Source of the DNA: Chaenocephalus aceratus | Taxonomy: Eukaryota > Chordata > Actinopteri > Perciformes > Channichthyidae | Assembly: GCA_023974075.1 (NCBI GenBank) | Contig: JAMFTG010000070.1 | Coordinates: forward strand, 1-64,000 | Reading direction: 5' to 3' | Length of the DNA stretch: 64,000 bases | Shown: piece by piece, positions 1-11,959 of the stretch | Position numbering within the stretch: the stretch's first letter is position 1 | Layout: each line of letters opens with the position of its first letter | Notes under the pieces: model-generated | What the model was told of the DNA's origin: nothing | The model's input: only the letters and a program-made list of their open reading frames with translations | The model's database searches: none | Position numbers and translations under genes: made by a program

Positions 1-1490
1 AATACCTGTACTTTCTACTTCTTACATGTGAACTCAAATACCTGTACTTTCTAATTCTTACATGTTGAACCCAAATACCTGTACTTTCTACTTCTTACAT
101 GTTGAACCCAAATACCTGTACTTTCTACTTCTTACATGTTGAACACTAATACCTGTACTTTCTACTTCTTACATGTTGAACTCAAATACCTGTACTTTCT
201 ACTTCTTACATGTTGAACCCAAATACCTGTACTTTCTACTTCTTACATGTTGAACCCAAATACCTGTACTTTCTACTTCTTACATGTTGAACCCAAATAC
301 CTGTACTTTCTACTTCTATACATGTTGAACTCAAATACCTGTACTTTCTCACTTCTCACATGTTGAACTCAAATACCTGTACTTTCTACTTCTTACATGT
401 TGAACCCAAATACCTGTACTTTCTACTTCTTACATGTTGAACCCAAATACCTGTACTTTCTACTTCTCACATGTTGAACTCAAATACCTGTACTTTCTAC
501 TTCTTACATGTTGAACTCAAATACCTGTACTTTCTAATTCTTACATGTTGACACTAATACCTGTACTTTCTACTTCTCACATGTTGAAACCCCAAATACC
601 TGTACTTTCTTACTTCTTACATGTTGAACACTAATACCTGTACTTTCTACTTCTTACATGTTGAACACTAATACCTGTACTTTCTACTTCTTACATGTTG
701 AACCAAATAACCTGTACTTTCTACTTCTTACATGTTGAACTCTAATACCTGTACTTTCTACTTCTTACATGTTGAACTCAAATACCTGTACTTTCTACTT
801 CTTACATGTTGAACTCAAATAACCTGTACTTTCTACTTATTACATGTTGAACCCAAATACCTGTACTTTCTACTTCTCACATGTTGAACTCAAATACCTG
901 TACTTTCTACTTCTTACATGTTGAACTCAAATACCTGTACTTTCTACTTCTTACATGTTGAACCCAAATACCTGTACTTTCTACTTCTTACATGTTGAAC
1001 TCAAATACCTGTACTTTCTACTTCTTACATGTTGAACCCAAATACCTGTACTTTAACTTCTTACATGTTGAACTCAAATACCTGTACTTTCTACTTCTTA
1101 CATGTTGAACCCAAATACCTGTACTTTATACTTCTTCATGTTGAACTCAAATACCTGTACTTTCTACTTCTTACATGTTGAACTCAAATACCTGTACTTT
1201 ATACTTCTTACATGTTGAACTCAAATACCTGTACTTTCTACTTCTTACATGTTGAACTCAAATACCTGTACTTTCTACTTCTTACATGTTGAACCCAAAT
1301 ACCTGTACTTTCTACTTCTTACATGTTGAACCCAAATACCTGTACTTTATACTTCTTACATGTTGAACACAAATACCTGTACTTTCTACTTCTTACATGT
1401 TGAACTCAAATACCTGTACTTTCTACTCACATGTTGAACTCAAATACCTGTACTTTCTACTTCTTACATGTTGAACTCAAATACCTGTAA
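1..1490. repeat. Minisatellite A, locus 1 (37-bp unit, about 40 copies, cut by window edge)
   Basis: A 37-bp unit built around TACCTGTACTTTCTACTTCT and ACATGTTGAAC is repeated head to tail from the first base to about 1490. Units differ mainly at the CCC/CTC/CAC triplet after GTTGAA and at TTACATG versus TCACATG. Several units carry 1-2 bp indels, so this array looks older or noisier than the one at 26-31 kb. The array continues off the left edge. On the right it breaks into unique AT-rich sequence without the hAT-like right end seen at the other two loci. Confidence 0.95.
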
Positions 1491-2834
1491 TATTGTTTTT
1501 TTTCTAAATCTGTCTAAAAATATCAAATGTCACTTGTTTCGTATCAATCTTGATACAGGGTACTTATTATATGTTATAGTTTGGATTCCTAAAGCTTTTA
1601 GTCTACTATCCCATCATCCAAGGGTGGTTTTCACTATAAGTAATATTTTCTTTTTGGATGGACACAATAATTAAAATGTTTTACTATGTTCAATCTGAAT
1701 TTACTTTAAAATAAAAAAACATCTATATTGATTCTGACTCTTCCACATCCAACTCACAGGTTTATCATTGCTTTGAAAAAAAAGATTATTAATGTACCCC
1801 TTTTAGAAGTGAAGTTATAGTCATTTGTTCTGGGCGTGCCCTTTTCGAGCCTGAGGCCTGAAAAACAGGCTCGTGGCCTAACAGGTTAGAGAGCGAGTCA
1901 GAAGTCGGTGAACAAACGTCTGTGAACGTCAGCAGGAATGAAGTCACAGCAGGTTTGCAGCTCGCAGCCTTTTCTCATCTCGACCCCTTTAACAATACCC
2001 TCAGTGTGTGATCAGCAGATGATCTGAGAGCAGTGCTTCATGTGGAGAACATCAGAGGTGACGTGGGGAACACAGATCCAGCTCCAGGGAGAGGAGACAG
2101 TCAGCTGTTGTTCTCATTAAGCTGCTCCGACCTCCAGCTGGAGTTTCTCTGAGAGATGAGGTTTTCATGAGTGGACAGGGGGGGGGGGAAGTACTTGAAT
2201 AACATAAAGAAATGGTAAAGTATAAGTACTGCATCTAAAAAAGGGAAAGTACATAAGTATTGGCACCAAAATCATACACAAAAACACTTATTATGCACAA
2301 AGGCCTAATTAAAAATACAACAAATGATATTAATTATTGATTTGTATATCGCTTTAAATGTTGAAGCTGGATGAGTTTATCTTAACCTACATAGGGAACT
2401 GGATTAGGGGCCACATGTGAATGTTATTATTGTTATATAAATACTTACATTTTATTTAATGTAATTGCATATTTTATTAAAGAACATTTGCCAGTTTAAT
2501 TTAACCTCTTATAACAATTTTTGTATCGAACGTGTGATAGTGTAAACTGCTTTTCTATTTAGTTTTTTATTTATTTGTATTTTATTTGAAGCAACAGTCA
2601 ACACACCCAATTTCCCCTGGGATGAATAATATATTCTGAATCTTAATCTGACCCCGAATTCCATTTCTGAAATAATTTCTCTACAATTTAAAAAATCCCA
2701 AAGAGGTTTAGATGTACTGAATTTACCTTATTTCTGTCCTGACTCAGAGTGTGGTGACTGTGTTTATCTGCAGGAGGCTGCGGTTGAGACGTAACGACAA
2801 GTCTCTGATGGAAATAGCACGTTATAAAAGGAAA
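1491..2834. other. Gene-free AT-rich intergenic stretch
   Basis: No coding exon or RNA gene is recognised. The stretch contains a poly-G run near 2178-2188. Around 2600-2645 it has a decayed LINE-like 3' tail (GGGATGAATAATATATTCTG), similar in wording to tails at 19.9 kb and 40.7 kb. The 60-residue reading frame on the minus strand here has no family resemblance. Confidence 0.5.

Positions 2835-2867
<33 letters not shown>
2835..2867. repeat. (AC)n microsatellite
   Basis: About 16 AC dinucleotides in a row. Reading frames over it encode only His-Thr or Cys-Val runs and are not genes. Confidence 0.95.
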
Positions 2868-2869
<2 letters not shown>

Positions 2870-3281
2870 ATCCATCGCCGAGTCATCAACGGACACGACT
2901 CAGCTAGGAGACAGCATCCACCTTTATACGTACAGTCTTCGGCCTCCACCCAGCTGCTGCCTCCACCTCCCTTACATCATCATCAGCTGCACCACAACTG
3001 AGAGACATGGAAGCAATTATAGCAGCAGGCACACAGTGAAAGGAGGAGGAAGAACATAAAAGCCTCTGTGTGTTAGCATGCCGGGAACACTGATTCAGGA
3101 AGACTTTTTATGTATGTCTTTACAGCAGAGAATAATTGTTGGTTAGAGTGGCACGGAGAAATCTGTTTATCTGTTATACTTAGAAAAGAGTGGTAAAAGG
3201 ATGACATATGATACTTATAGGTTTAGTTCAGCCCGATAATCTCCATATATTAAAACCACTTTATGATTTTTGAAGTTAAAA
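2868..3281. other. Intergenic sequence leading into the D-type element
   Basis: No gene is seen. From about 3226 the sequence (GATAATCTCCATATATTAAA, then CCACTTTATGATTTT) matches the reverse complement of the flank following the D array at 53540 and of the copy at 62.5 kb. The dispersed host element of minisatellite D therefore starts here, in minus orientation. Confidence 0.55.
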
Positions 3282-3526
3282 GCTAATGTTGGGCTATAAA
3301 GGAACTAGAGCACGGTCACATGACTTCACGTCACCACCGCTAAGCTAAAGGAGGCTAATGTTGGGCTATAAAGGGACTACAGCACGGTCACATGACTTCA
3401 CGTCACCACCGCTAAGCTAAAGGAGGCTAATGTTGGGCTATAAAGGAACTAGAGCACGGTCACATGACTTCACGTCTCCACCGCTAAGCTAAAGGCGGCT
3501 AATGTTGGGCTATAAAGGAACTAGAG
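3282..3526 (-). repeat. Minisatellite D, locus 1, left part (about 73-bp unit)
   Basis: Just over three tandem units read GCTAATGTTGGGCTATAAAG, then ACGGTCACATGACTTCACGT and ACCACCGCTAAGCTAAAGG. This is the reverse complement of the arrays at 16.2 kb and 52.9 kb. The array is interrupted inside a unit by a hAT-like insertion and resumes at 4334. Confidence 0.92.
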
Positions 3527-4333
3527 CAGTGGTTCTCAACTGGTCAGGCCTCGGGACCCACTTTTTACTTGGTCAATACATCGCGACCCAACATTTTGAA
3601 GCACAATATTAATAAAAGTGAAGTACAGTGCATATATCCCTACATCCCTTCACAGAACTAAAGTATGCTTTTTAAAAAGGTTTAATGAGATTTTTAGAAA
3701 TACTAACATAAACTATGTATTCTGGTACTCTGAGAAGAAAATAAATAAGTCTATTACTACCCGACATATTAATAATATTTTATGCCATTGTTTGTTTTTC
3801 ACTTTGTTCTGACAGCTTGCTGCTCCACTCAGAGAGAAGAGCAAAGAGGAGAGAGTCTGTGTGACTTACTTTAGATTGTGGGTAAGGGGAGATAGCCCCC
3901 ATTGTTCTGTGACCTGTCAATCATCAGACCGGGGGTCGTATTTCATTACGTGTTCATTTCTATCTGAAGTTGTACCCATGGATGTTTAAAGAAGAGTTCT
4001 ACCGCAAAGTTATTCTCCGTGGGGACTTCCGGAAACAATCTTGATTCTGATTGGCCAGAAGACTCGAAACAAACATCAGCAAAGATATTTTATTGAGAAG
4101 ATGATCACTACGTGACAGAAGTTTTCAAAACCGTTTATGCTCTCCGGTACTTCCACTCCAACGTCGACTGCATGCACAGCGTTAGAAAATCGGGCCTTCA
4201 AAATAAAAGTTTGACTTTTTTCCCAAAAAAAAAAAAAATTCCAATTTTTCTTTTTCCTAATTTTTTTTTCTTCACTCACAAATCTGCGACCCACTCGAAA
4301 ACGGGTCCGCGACCCACCAGTTGAGAACCACTG
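3527..4333. mobile_element. Non-autonomous hAT-like element (807 bp) with perfect 8-bp target duplication
   Basis: The ends are CAGTGGTTCTCAACTGG and its reverse complement CCAGTTGAGAACCACTG. Directly outside are two copies of AACTAGAG (3519-3526 and 4334-4341), an 8-bp target-site duplication as expected for hAT transposons. The duplicated bases belong to a minisatellite D unit, so the element jumped into an existing array. No transposase reading frame is visible. The interior has an oligo-A/T stretch near 4220-4270. The Charlie-like wording of the termini suggests hAT, but the subfamily is not assigned. Confidence 0.93.
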
Positions 4334-4405
4334 AACTAGAGCACGGTCACATGACTTTACGTCACCACCGCTCAGCTAAGGCGGCTAATGTTGGACTATA
4401 AAGGA
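4334..4405 (-). repeat. Minisatellite D, locus 1, right part after the hAT insertion
   Basis: The D unit continues (ACGGTCACATGACTTTACGT, CCACCGCTCAGCTAAGG) and ends in TGTTGGACTATAAAGGAAC. The following bases up to about 4490 match, in reverse complement, the flank at 52.80-52.88 kb and 16.03-16.12 kb. They are the other end of the host element. Confidence 0.88.
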
Positions 4406-5553
4406 ACAAAACGTTATAATCTCTTCAGCTTGTGTTAACCATCAGGATAACAACGAAAAACACATTCAGAAAACCATTGACTTACAGAGCAGGGGACGAG
4501 GCAGTGCTTTAGCTCATGTCATGTTTTAGGTTTCCTTCTCGACTGTCCTCTGTGCAGAGGCTTTATAAGTCTGACTAAAATAACCCGGATGATGTAATGA
4601 CGGTTATCTCAACTTGGGCTCTGTGCCATCAAGTGTTCAGTGGAAAGATGCATTACAGACTGAAGACGTTAACAAATAAAAAGACGTGGGTGTTCGGCAG
4701 GCAGGGAGGATGAGAGATGATATCTATCAAGTCGGATTATGGGAAGTGTATCCAGATTTTTGGAATTTGAGTCAGTTTACAGAGTAAAGCCCAGTTAACA
4801 CGTTCACTGCAACGCTTCAATTATCTCGAGGAGATGTGTGTGAAAAGGAAAATGTCTAAATCAGATCCTGAGAACTAAGTCTGGGAAATGTCCGACTGAG
4901 CTGCTTTTTGTCCATTCGTACGAGAAACCGGCTTACATTTAAAGAGCCTTTGAGGCATTATTTTACTCCTTTAATGGTCGTATAATTTATAAACGTTGAT
5001 GGGAGATCGCTGCAGGAGACATGTGGGGATAGCTTAGTTGGTTCTGGAAAAAAACGATGTATTGTGCAGTAAAGGGTTGAGGTTATACAAGTAGTCTTAC
5101 AGAAGGTGATATCAGAAAGAAGGGTTTAGAAGTCAATTTAAAGCTGTTTCTTGAAAGTACGTCATGAAATAATAATAATTGTAACACTTCGTCTCCCTAT
5201 CTCCAGCCATAGTTCCCCAAATATAACCTTTGTCCTTTCCCATCCGTCCACCAGATGTCCTCAGACTGTCCCTCCTTCTCCTCCTCACCTGACTGACTCA
5301 CACACACACACACGTCCATAATCAGCCTCTCACCTGTTCCCCTCCCTCTCGTCAGCCAAGCAGTCTAACCAGCTGTTTCCACACACTCTGTTCTTAACTG
5401 TTTTCTACTCGTGTGCTTCTGTTACCTGAACTCTACCCAGGACCTGTATCTTCTACCTCTCTGCTTTAACCTTTCGGATTCGTTTCCTGTTCGGATTTAC
5501 CCATGTCTGCTCGTGATTTGGTAAGAGTTTTCTTGTATTTTGTTGTTGTTTGA
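4406..5553. other. Gene-free stretch
   Basis: 4406 to about 4490 belongs to the D host element. The rest has no recognisable gene. The segment 5250-5545 is pyrimidine-rich with a short CA run and ends with ATGTCTGCTCGTGATTTG followed by GTAAGAG, which looks like a start codon and splice donor. Nothing supports it as a real exon. Confidence 0.4.
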
Positions 5554-7381
5554 ACATCATCAGGAGAGGACTCTTTAAAGTAGAGACACTACATACTGAT
5601 ATACACCTGAACATCAGCAGGAGAGGACTCTTTAAAGTACAGACACTTCATACTGATTATACACCTGAACATCAGCAGGAGAGGACTCTTTAAAGTAGAG
5701 ACACTACATACTGATATACACCTGAACATCAGCAGGAGAGGACTCTTTAAAGTAGAGACACTACATACTGATATACACATGAACATCAGCAGGAGAGGAC
5801 TCTTTAAAGTAGAGACACGACATACTGATATACACCTGAACATCAGCAGGAGAGGACTCTTTAAAGTAGAGACACTACATACTGATATACACCTGAACAT
5901 CAGCAGGAGAGGACTCTTTAAAGTAGAGACACTACATACTGATATACACCTGAACATCAGCAGGAGAGGACTCTTTAAAGTAGAGACACTACATACTGAT
6001 ATACACCTGAACATCAGCAGGAGAGGACTCTTTAAAGTAGAGACACTACTACTGACTACACCTGAACATCACAGGAGAGGACTCTTAGAGAGACACTACA
6101 TACTGATACCCTGAACATCAGCAGGAGAGGACTCTTTAAAGTAGAGACACGACATACTGATATACCCTGAACATCAGCAGGAGAGGACTCTTTAAAGTAA
6201 GAGACACTACATACTGATAGACACCTGAACATCAGCAGGAGAGGACTCTTTAAAGTAGAGACACTACATACTGATATACACCTGAACATCAGCAGGAGAG
6301 GACTCTTTAAAGTAGAGACACTACATACTGATATACACCTGAACAGCAGCAGGAGAGGACTCTTTAAAGTAGAGACACTACTACTGATATACACCTGAAC
6401 ATCAGCAGGGAGAGGACTCTTAAAGTAGAGACACGACATACTGATATACACCTGAACATCAGCAGGAGAGGACTCTTTTAAAGTAGAGACACTACATACT
6501 GATATACACCTGAACATCAGCAGGAGAGGACTCTTAAAGTAGAACACTACATACTGATATCAACTGACATCAGCAGGAGAGGACTCTTTAAAGTAGAGAC
6601 ACTACATACTGATATACACCTGAACATCAGCAGGAGAGGACTCTTTAAAGTAGAGACACTACATACGATATACACCTGAACATCAGCAGAGAGGACTCTT
6701 TAAAGTAGAGACACTACATACTGATATACACCTGAACATCCGCAGGAAGGACTCTTTAAAGTAGAGACACGACATACTGATATACACCTGAACATCAGCA
6801 GGAGAGGACTCTTTAAAGTAGAGACACTACATACTGATATACACCTGAACATCAGCAGGAGAGGACTCTTTAAAGTAGAGACACTACATACTGATATACA
6901 CCTGAACATCAGCAGGAGAGGACTCTTTAAAGTAGAGACACTACATACTGATATACACCTGAACACAGCAGGAGAGGACTCTTTAAAGTAGAGACACTAC
7001 ATACTGATATACACCTGAACATCAGCAGGAGAGGACTCTTTAAAGTAGAGACATACATACTGATATACACCTGACATCAGCAGGAGAGGACTCTTTAAAG
7101 TAGAGACACTACATACTGATATACACCTGAACATCAGCAGGAGAGGACCTTTAAAGTAGAGACACTACATACTGATATACACCTGAACATCAGCAGGAGA
7201 GGACTCTTTAAAGTAGAGACACTACATACTGATATACACCTGAACATCAGCAGGAGAGGACTCTTTAAAGTAGAGACACTACATACTGATATACACCTGA
7301 ACATCAGCAGGAGAGGACTCTTTAAAGTAGAGACACTACATACTGATATACACCTGAACATCAGCAGGAGAGGACTCTTTA
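5554..7381. repeat. Minisatellite B, locus 1 (57-bp unit, about 32 copies)
   Basis: The tandem unit begins GAACATCAGCAGGAGAGGAC, continues TCTTTAAAGTAGAGACACTA and ends CATACTGATATACACCT. Copies between about 6040 and 6760 carry many 1-4 bp indels, while both ends of the array are much more regular. Because 57 is a multiple of three and the unit lacks stops in some frames on both strands, the array gives artefactual open frames with a 19-residue repeat (MFRCISVCSVSTLKSPLLL on the minus strand). These frames break exactly where units have indels, which argues against selection for coding. Confidence 0.96.
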
Positions 7382-8973
7382 ATGGTTTGAACTGAAGCTC
7401 CCAATAACAGTAGCGTATCCTTCTCATGCTTTGAAAATGATCAGAAATGGGATAAAAAAAGTCCAAGTTCAATGATTTGATCTTTGAAATCACTTTTTTG
7501 TTTTTGAATGCACACCAGCGGCTTTGCTTCTCACCAGATCCATGTAATTATTTCCCGAATCCAGAAGATAATTTTCCTCACCACGTACTTCAACGTTTTT
7601 CTCTGATCCTCCCCTCACACCGTGAGGTCACTTTCGTGCACATTCACATGGGGTAAAACACAACGTTTCTTCAGAGAGAAAGCGGGCCAGATGCCGATGA
7701 GTCGCGCGTGGACGCACCCACAATGACAGCAGCTTCTCTAGGGAGACCTCCCCCTTCATGTTGCCCATGGAAACTGATGTGCTAACACAGCTTACTCAAA
7801 TGTTCCAGGTTGTTCCTCGGCTGCAGGGGTGTGACAGTGGGGGGGAAGCTGTGTATTGCATGTATGTGAGTCAGAGTACGGGAGGGGGGAGGTTGTGCAT
7901 GTCGTTAAAGGGAAACTTCTGCCTCAACAGCTCCTGTACCTCTGCACAACGCTGAGGCCAACACACTAATAGAAACCAGACACACCAGGAGAGGCAGAAC
8001 CAGAGGGGAACTCTGCAGGAGGGGCGGGGGGGGGCGGGGGGGGGGGGGTTATAAGTTAGAAAAAGCAATCAAATGTAAGTAAATTATGCTTGAACAGCCT
8101 TCATGACAGCTTTCCATAGGGTTTAATTTATGTTGTCAGCAGCTCATTCCTTAAAACAGAAGCCTTGGATTGCTGGAGAAATACGAAGGGTATATTTTAA
8201 GGTTGTTATGTAAATAAGTTATTGGGCTTTTTTCTTATCAACTTGAATTGACTGAAAGTGGTCTTCTTAACACTACTGTGTCATATATGTGTACAGATAT
8301 ATTTAAGAAGTACGATACAAGACAAGCTCAAGTTTCATTTGTGGGACGCATTCCATTATACTTTTTGTATTAGCTGGCCAAATGCGCTATGAGTACCAGA
8401 TGATGGTGCTCTCATAACGTTCATCGGTTGAACGTGGATTGCTCGACATTTCAACAGGAGATATTCGACCCGCCGTGATTACTGTTGCTTCGGTAAACAC
8501 AGCACTGCACTAATAAAAGTAATTCATGTGTGTGTGTTTCATTCCTGTACCGCAGTGTTGTTTAGCCAGCGTTATTTTATTGGTTTAATTGAGCAGTCCG
8601 CAGCGATTTGGTACCGCCAACAATAACGTAGCTAGCTGCGATCGTCACTGCCTGTGAAGACGTCTGCCTTAGCGACTCCCAAAGAAGGTAAGAAAGTCCT
8701 GGTTAATGCAGCTCTATAGAAATATACACAGAGAACAGGGCAGATAAGACACTTTTACCCAGTTCTTTACCCGCTGAGATGGGGGTGGGTTCACATATCT
8801 GAGATTTCTCTGTCAACTCTCAACATGCGGACTGATAAGGGGGAAGCCAGCATTGCACTTAAGTGAGATAACTCTTTATAAAGTGAGGAAATACTGTGGA
8901 AAAACTCCTTCTCTTCGTCTTGACAAGTCAATGATTTGGCTTAGGGGTTTAAGGCAACATAACCACAACCACA
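7382..8973. other. Gene-free stretch
   Basis: No exon or RNA gene is recognised. G-rich runs occur at 7990-8050, including a poly-G stretch of more than 10 bases. Around 8640-8690 a purine-rich stretch is followed by GGTAAGAAAG, which could be a splice donor, but no coding frame supports it. Confidence 0.4.
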
Positions 8974-8989
8974 TGCACACACACACACC

Positions 8990-9020
<31 letters not shown>

Positions 9021-9264
9021 ATACCATGTATACATCACTTCAGGGGACATTACATTGACTTACATGCATTTCCTGGAGACTTATCCTAACCTTAACCAGA
9101 ACCATCACATGCCTAACCCTAACCCTTAACCTTACCTTAAATATTACCCTTACCAAGTCTTCACCCTCAAATTAATGATTCCCCATTTTGTCCCCATAAG
9201 GGAGGCGAGTCCCCACATGTGACTGTGTAAACAGATTTAGGTCCCCACAAGTATAGTAATGCTA

Positions 9265-9322
<58 letters not shown>
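8974..9322 (-). repeat. CA-flanked dispersed repeat, copy 1
   Basis: A short CA/poly-C/CA tract (8974-9022) and a long (AC)n tract (9268-9322) enclose about 245 bp of conserved sequence. That sequence includes TCACTTCAGGGGACATTACA, CATGCATTTCCTGGAGACTT, telomere-like CCTAACCCTAACCC near 9113-9126 and GTCCCCACAAGTATAGTAAT. The same sequence occurs in reverse complement at 47023-47260, again between CA/GT tracts. It is therefore a dispersed element that carries or nucleates CA repeats at both ends. Confidence 0.85.
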
Positions 9323-9324
<2 letters not shown>

Positions 9325-10887
9325 CATGTTGACACGTGGCCAGCAGCGTGAAAATGTCAAGAGTTAAATATGGTGTTTTTAATATTAAGAAATGTCTCAT
9401 GTGGGAATAGAGGGGGAGGAACAGGGGTGTAATTAGGGACGTTGGGATATCATATGATTCATCGTCATAATTTTATGAATTAGATGTTTTTCTTTTTCCA
9501 GACCAGCAGACTTTGACCTCCTTCGAACTGCCTCGTTTTATATAAATCACATTTAGTGTCTTTCTCCGTTTGCCCGGAGATGCAGGTCATGTGTTTGTCG
9601 GAACAGAGGATCCACTTCAGTCTGATTTTAGTACATGCTAGCGTGGACAGTAAGTGGCGAGGCACTGATAGACGCTAACGGATAATACACGTTACATTTA
9701 GACACACAACTTGTACTGTTCAGCCTGGTCTCCTAAAAATAAAATATCATGCAACCAAACTGCATTGTGTATTACATTACAAGGGGGATCGTAGATCAGT
9801 GATGTTGAGGTCACGGTTTCCTGTGACTGTTTTACTGACGTGTACCATATTATTGGATTATCATTCTCTCAATTAATCTTTATTTGATATGTGGAAATAG
9901 AGCCCAGAGAAATGCTGCATCACATTTGAGAAGTTGAAACCTGTTGAAAATCCCTGAAACTAACTTAAAAGTAGATTAAAAAAATTCAAAATCTTCTTTT
10001 GTCTTTAGTGCAAATTAACCAAAGCTGCCTGTCAGATAAAAGTGTTGGATTTAAAAGAGATATATTTCCCTCCGTGATGCAGTGGAATAGTAGGAGTAGT
10101 AAGTGGAAAGAGAATAAATGATTAAGTAAAGAACAATAAACTCAAACTGTTCTTAAGTGCAGTACTTGTGTAAATGGCAGCTTTGTTTAGGAACATATCA
10201 GGTCATAAGCTGGGACACAGAGTACTGCCTTATTTAGAGTCACGGTCTGAGTGCTTGAGTCAGCAGCAAGCCTCTCTGAGGGATTCATTAGGACCGTGAA
10301 TCAGCTCACAAACATGAGGTGATGCTGTTTACTCTGCAGTGTGAGCGTGACACAGGTATTATTACCATGAATGGTCAGACTCCCTCAATGGGAGACACTG
10401 AGACTCCAGGTGCTGGAGATGAATCAACTTGCTTCCTGGATGAGTTTTGACTTGTTATGACGGGAAAAACTGTGCATTTATACAACACTGATGATGTGTT
10501 TAAGTTTGTACATCAGTATTTCATAACTGCATTTTATTCAAGGTCACCAATCATGCTATTTTTAGGCAATGGCATAGGTCTCAGATATATACAAACATGT
10601 CTATGAAGTGTTTTGCTCAAAATATCAAACAGATCACCGATTCTAGCCATGCCTCATGTCCCTCTATTTCACTTCCTGTTTCAAAAGTGATTATATATGG
10701 GTATATATATATAACAGGTCTCTCTTGAGAATGAGACTCTGTGTCTCAATAAGATTTTCACCTGTATAAATAAAGGCAAAAAAATAAATAAAGTTTTTTT
10801 TTTTTTTTTAAACTAAAAAATAAATAAAAATAAGAGGGGGCGGAGCTTATGCCGGCTCATGCGGGACCTGGCAAATATGTCGAACGG
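9323..10887. other. Gene-free stretch with decayed element fragments
   Basis: No gene is recognised. At about 10568-10700 the sequence (AGGTCTCAGATATATACA onward to CACTTCCTGTTTCAAAAGTG) is a diverged copy of the interior of the TTAA element at 58690-59485. At about 10716-10795 there is a LINE-like 3' end (TGTATAAATAAAGGC) followed by an A-rich tail. Confidence 0.5.
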
Positions 10888-11477
10888 CCCGTCTACACTA
10901 CAGGCATCAAAAAATCTTGAAGCTGGGCGTGTCTGAGGCTTGGCGATTTCTCGTTCCCAAGGCGACCAACAACCAATCAGGAATCTCCCGCCCCGGCATA
11001 CAAAGCAATAGCAATGTTAAAACGAAGTAAACTGGATATAAACTCCCCAAACAGGCGAAAACCTACCAGTTTCACCCACTGTCTCTGCCACCTCCCTCCA
11101 TGCCTGGTTCCTCCGGTTTGTATCCCGGTAAATAGTTCTGGTCGTAAAGAACCGGGTGATTTGCTACCGTAATTTCTCGTGTGGAATATGAGGAAATGAA
11201 CTGCGGTCTGGCTCTCCCAGCTTGCACGTGGTTTGGCTAGCGCTTGTACTGGCGGGATTTGCATAAACGGGATTTGATTGGCTGATGCCAGCTTCGAAAG
11301 CATCGGGAGCATCAAAAGTTGAACATTGCTCAACTTTTGATGTTCACGATGCTTGCAAAGCCATGCCATGCTCCCCACAATGCAGTTCGGCGAAGATTCA
11401 AAATCTTCTACGTCACCCCATTCAAGTGAATGGGCGAAGCGTTGAAAGCATTTTTCGATGCCTGTAGTGTAGACGGG
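10888..11477. mobile_element. MITE with 21-bp terminal inverted repeats, copy 1
   Basis: The ends are CCCGTCTACACTACAGGCAT and its reverse complement ATGCCTGTAGTGTAGACGGG. Inside is a near-perfect hairpin around 11309-11344 (GCATCAAAAGTTGAAC against TTCAACTTTTGATG). A related but diverged copy lies at 48945-49172; it shares GGGCGTGTCTGA, ACCAACAACCAATCA and TTTGATTGGCT. A 177-residue minus-strand frame spanning this element has no family features. The superfamily is not assigned because no clear target duplication is visible. Confidence 0.8.
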
Positions 11478-11508
11478 ACGTAAATGTCTAAAATGCGTGA
11501 TGAAACGC

Positions 11509-11564
11509 AAGGATTATTAGATCAAGGATTATTAGATCAAGGATTATTAGATCAAGGATTATTT
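11509..11564. repeat. 15-bp tandem repeat (about 3.7 copies)
   Basis: AAGGATTATTAGATC is repeated head to tail, followed by a partial copy. Confidence 0.9.
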
Positions 11565-11577
11565 CTGAAACAGTATG

Positions 11578-11943
11578 TGTTACAGTGTGTGTAGGAAGCA
11601 GGACCCAAATGCAGATTAAAGTGACAAAAATAACTCCTTTATTTCAAGGCTAAACTATTTACAAAGACTGAACAGAGCACTCAAGTCATTACACAAGACG
11701 AACCGAAAAAGACAGACAGAAAAACCAGAACTTAAATACACACAAGACTAATCATACAAACAAGACACAGGTGAGGAGGGAGGAGAAAACACAGGGACAC
11801 CAGGTGAACACAATCGGGTAATCAGGGAGGGAAAACAGACAGAAGGCGACAGGCAAAACAGGAGGTAAACACCCTTCAAAACAAAACAGGAAACCAAAGA
11901 CAGAAAAAGACAAGACAAAACACAACACAGACAGATCTTAACA
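11578..11943 (-). mobile_element. Probable solo LTR (366 bp) with 5-bp target duplication
   Basis: The element starts TGTTACAG and ends CTTAACA, so it has the TG...CA borders of a long terminal repeat. It is flanked by GTATG on both sides (11573-11577 and 11944-11948). Read on the minus strand it has a TATA-like TATTTAAG (complement of 11731-11738) followed by a polyadenylation signal AATAAA (complement of 11638-11643), in the U3-R order expected of an LTR. A second copy with a nested insertion is at 61080-62001. No internal retroviral genes are present. Confidence 0.7.
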
Positions 11944-11959
11944 GTATGGAGCTCAAAGG

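Noticed and set aside
1..1490. CRISPR-like direct repeats
   Set aside because: Units are head to tail with no variable spacers, and the setting is a fish genome; it is a minisatellite.
5503..5527. Possible short first exon ATGTCTGCTCGTGATTTG followed by GTAAGAG
   Set aside because: Six codons with a donor-like sequence arise often by chance. No matching acceptor exon with a recognisable protein follows.
9105..9135. Interstitial telomere (CCCTAA)n
   Set aside because: Only two adjacent CCTAACCC-like words are present and they belong to a dispersed repeat that recurs at 47.1 kb; it is not a telomeric array.
10977..11510. 177-residue minus-strand frame
   Set aside because: It spans a MITE and its inverted ends. 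No recognisable domain or splice context is present, and the related copy at 48.9 kb does not keep it.
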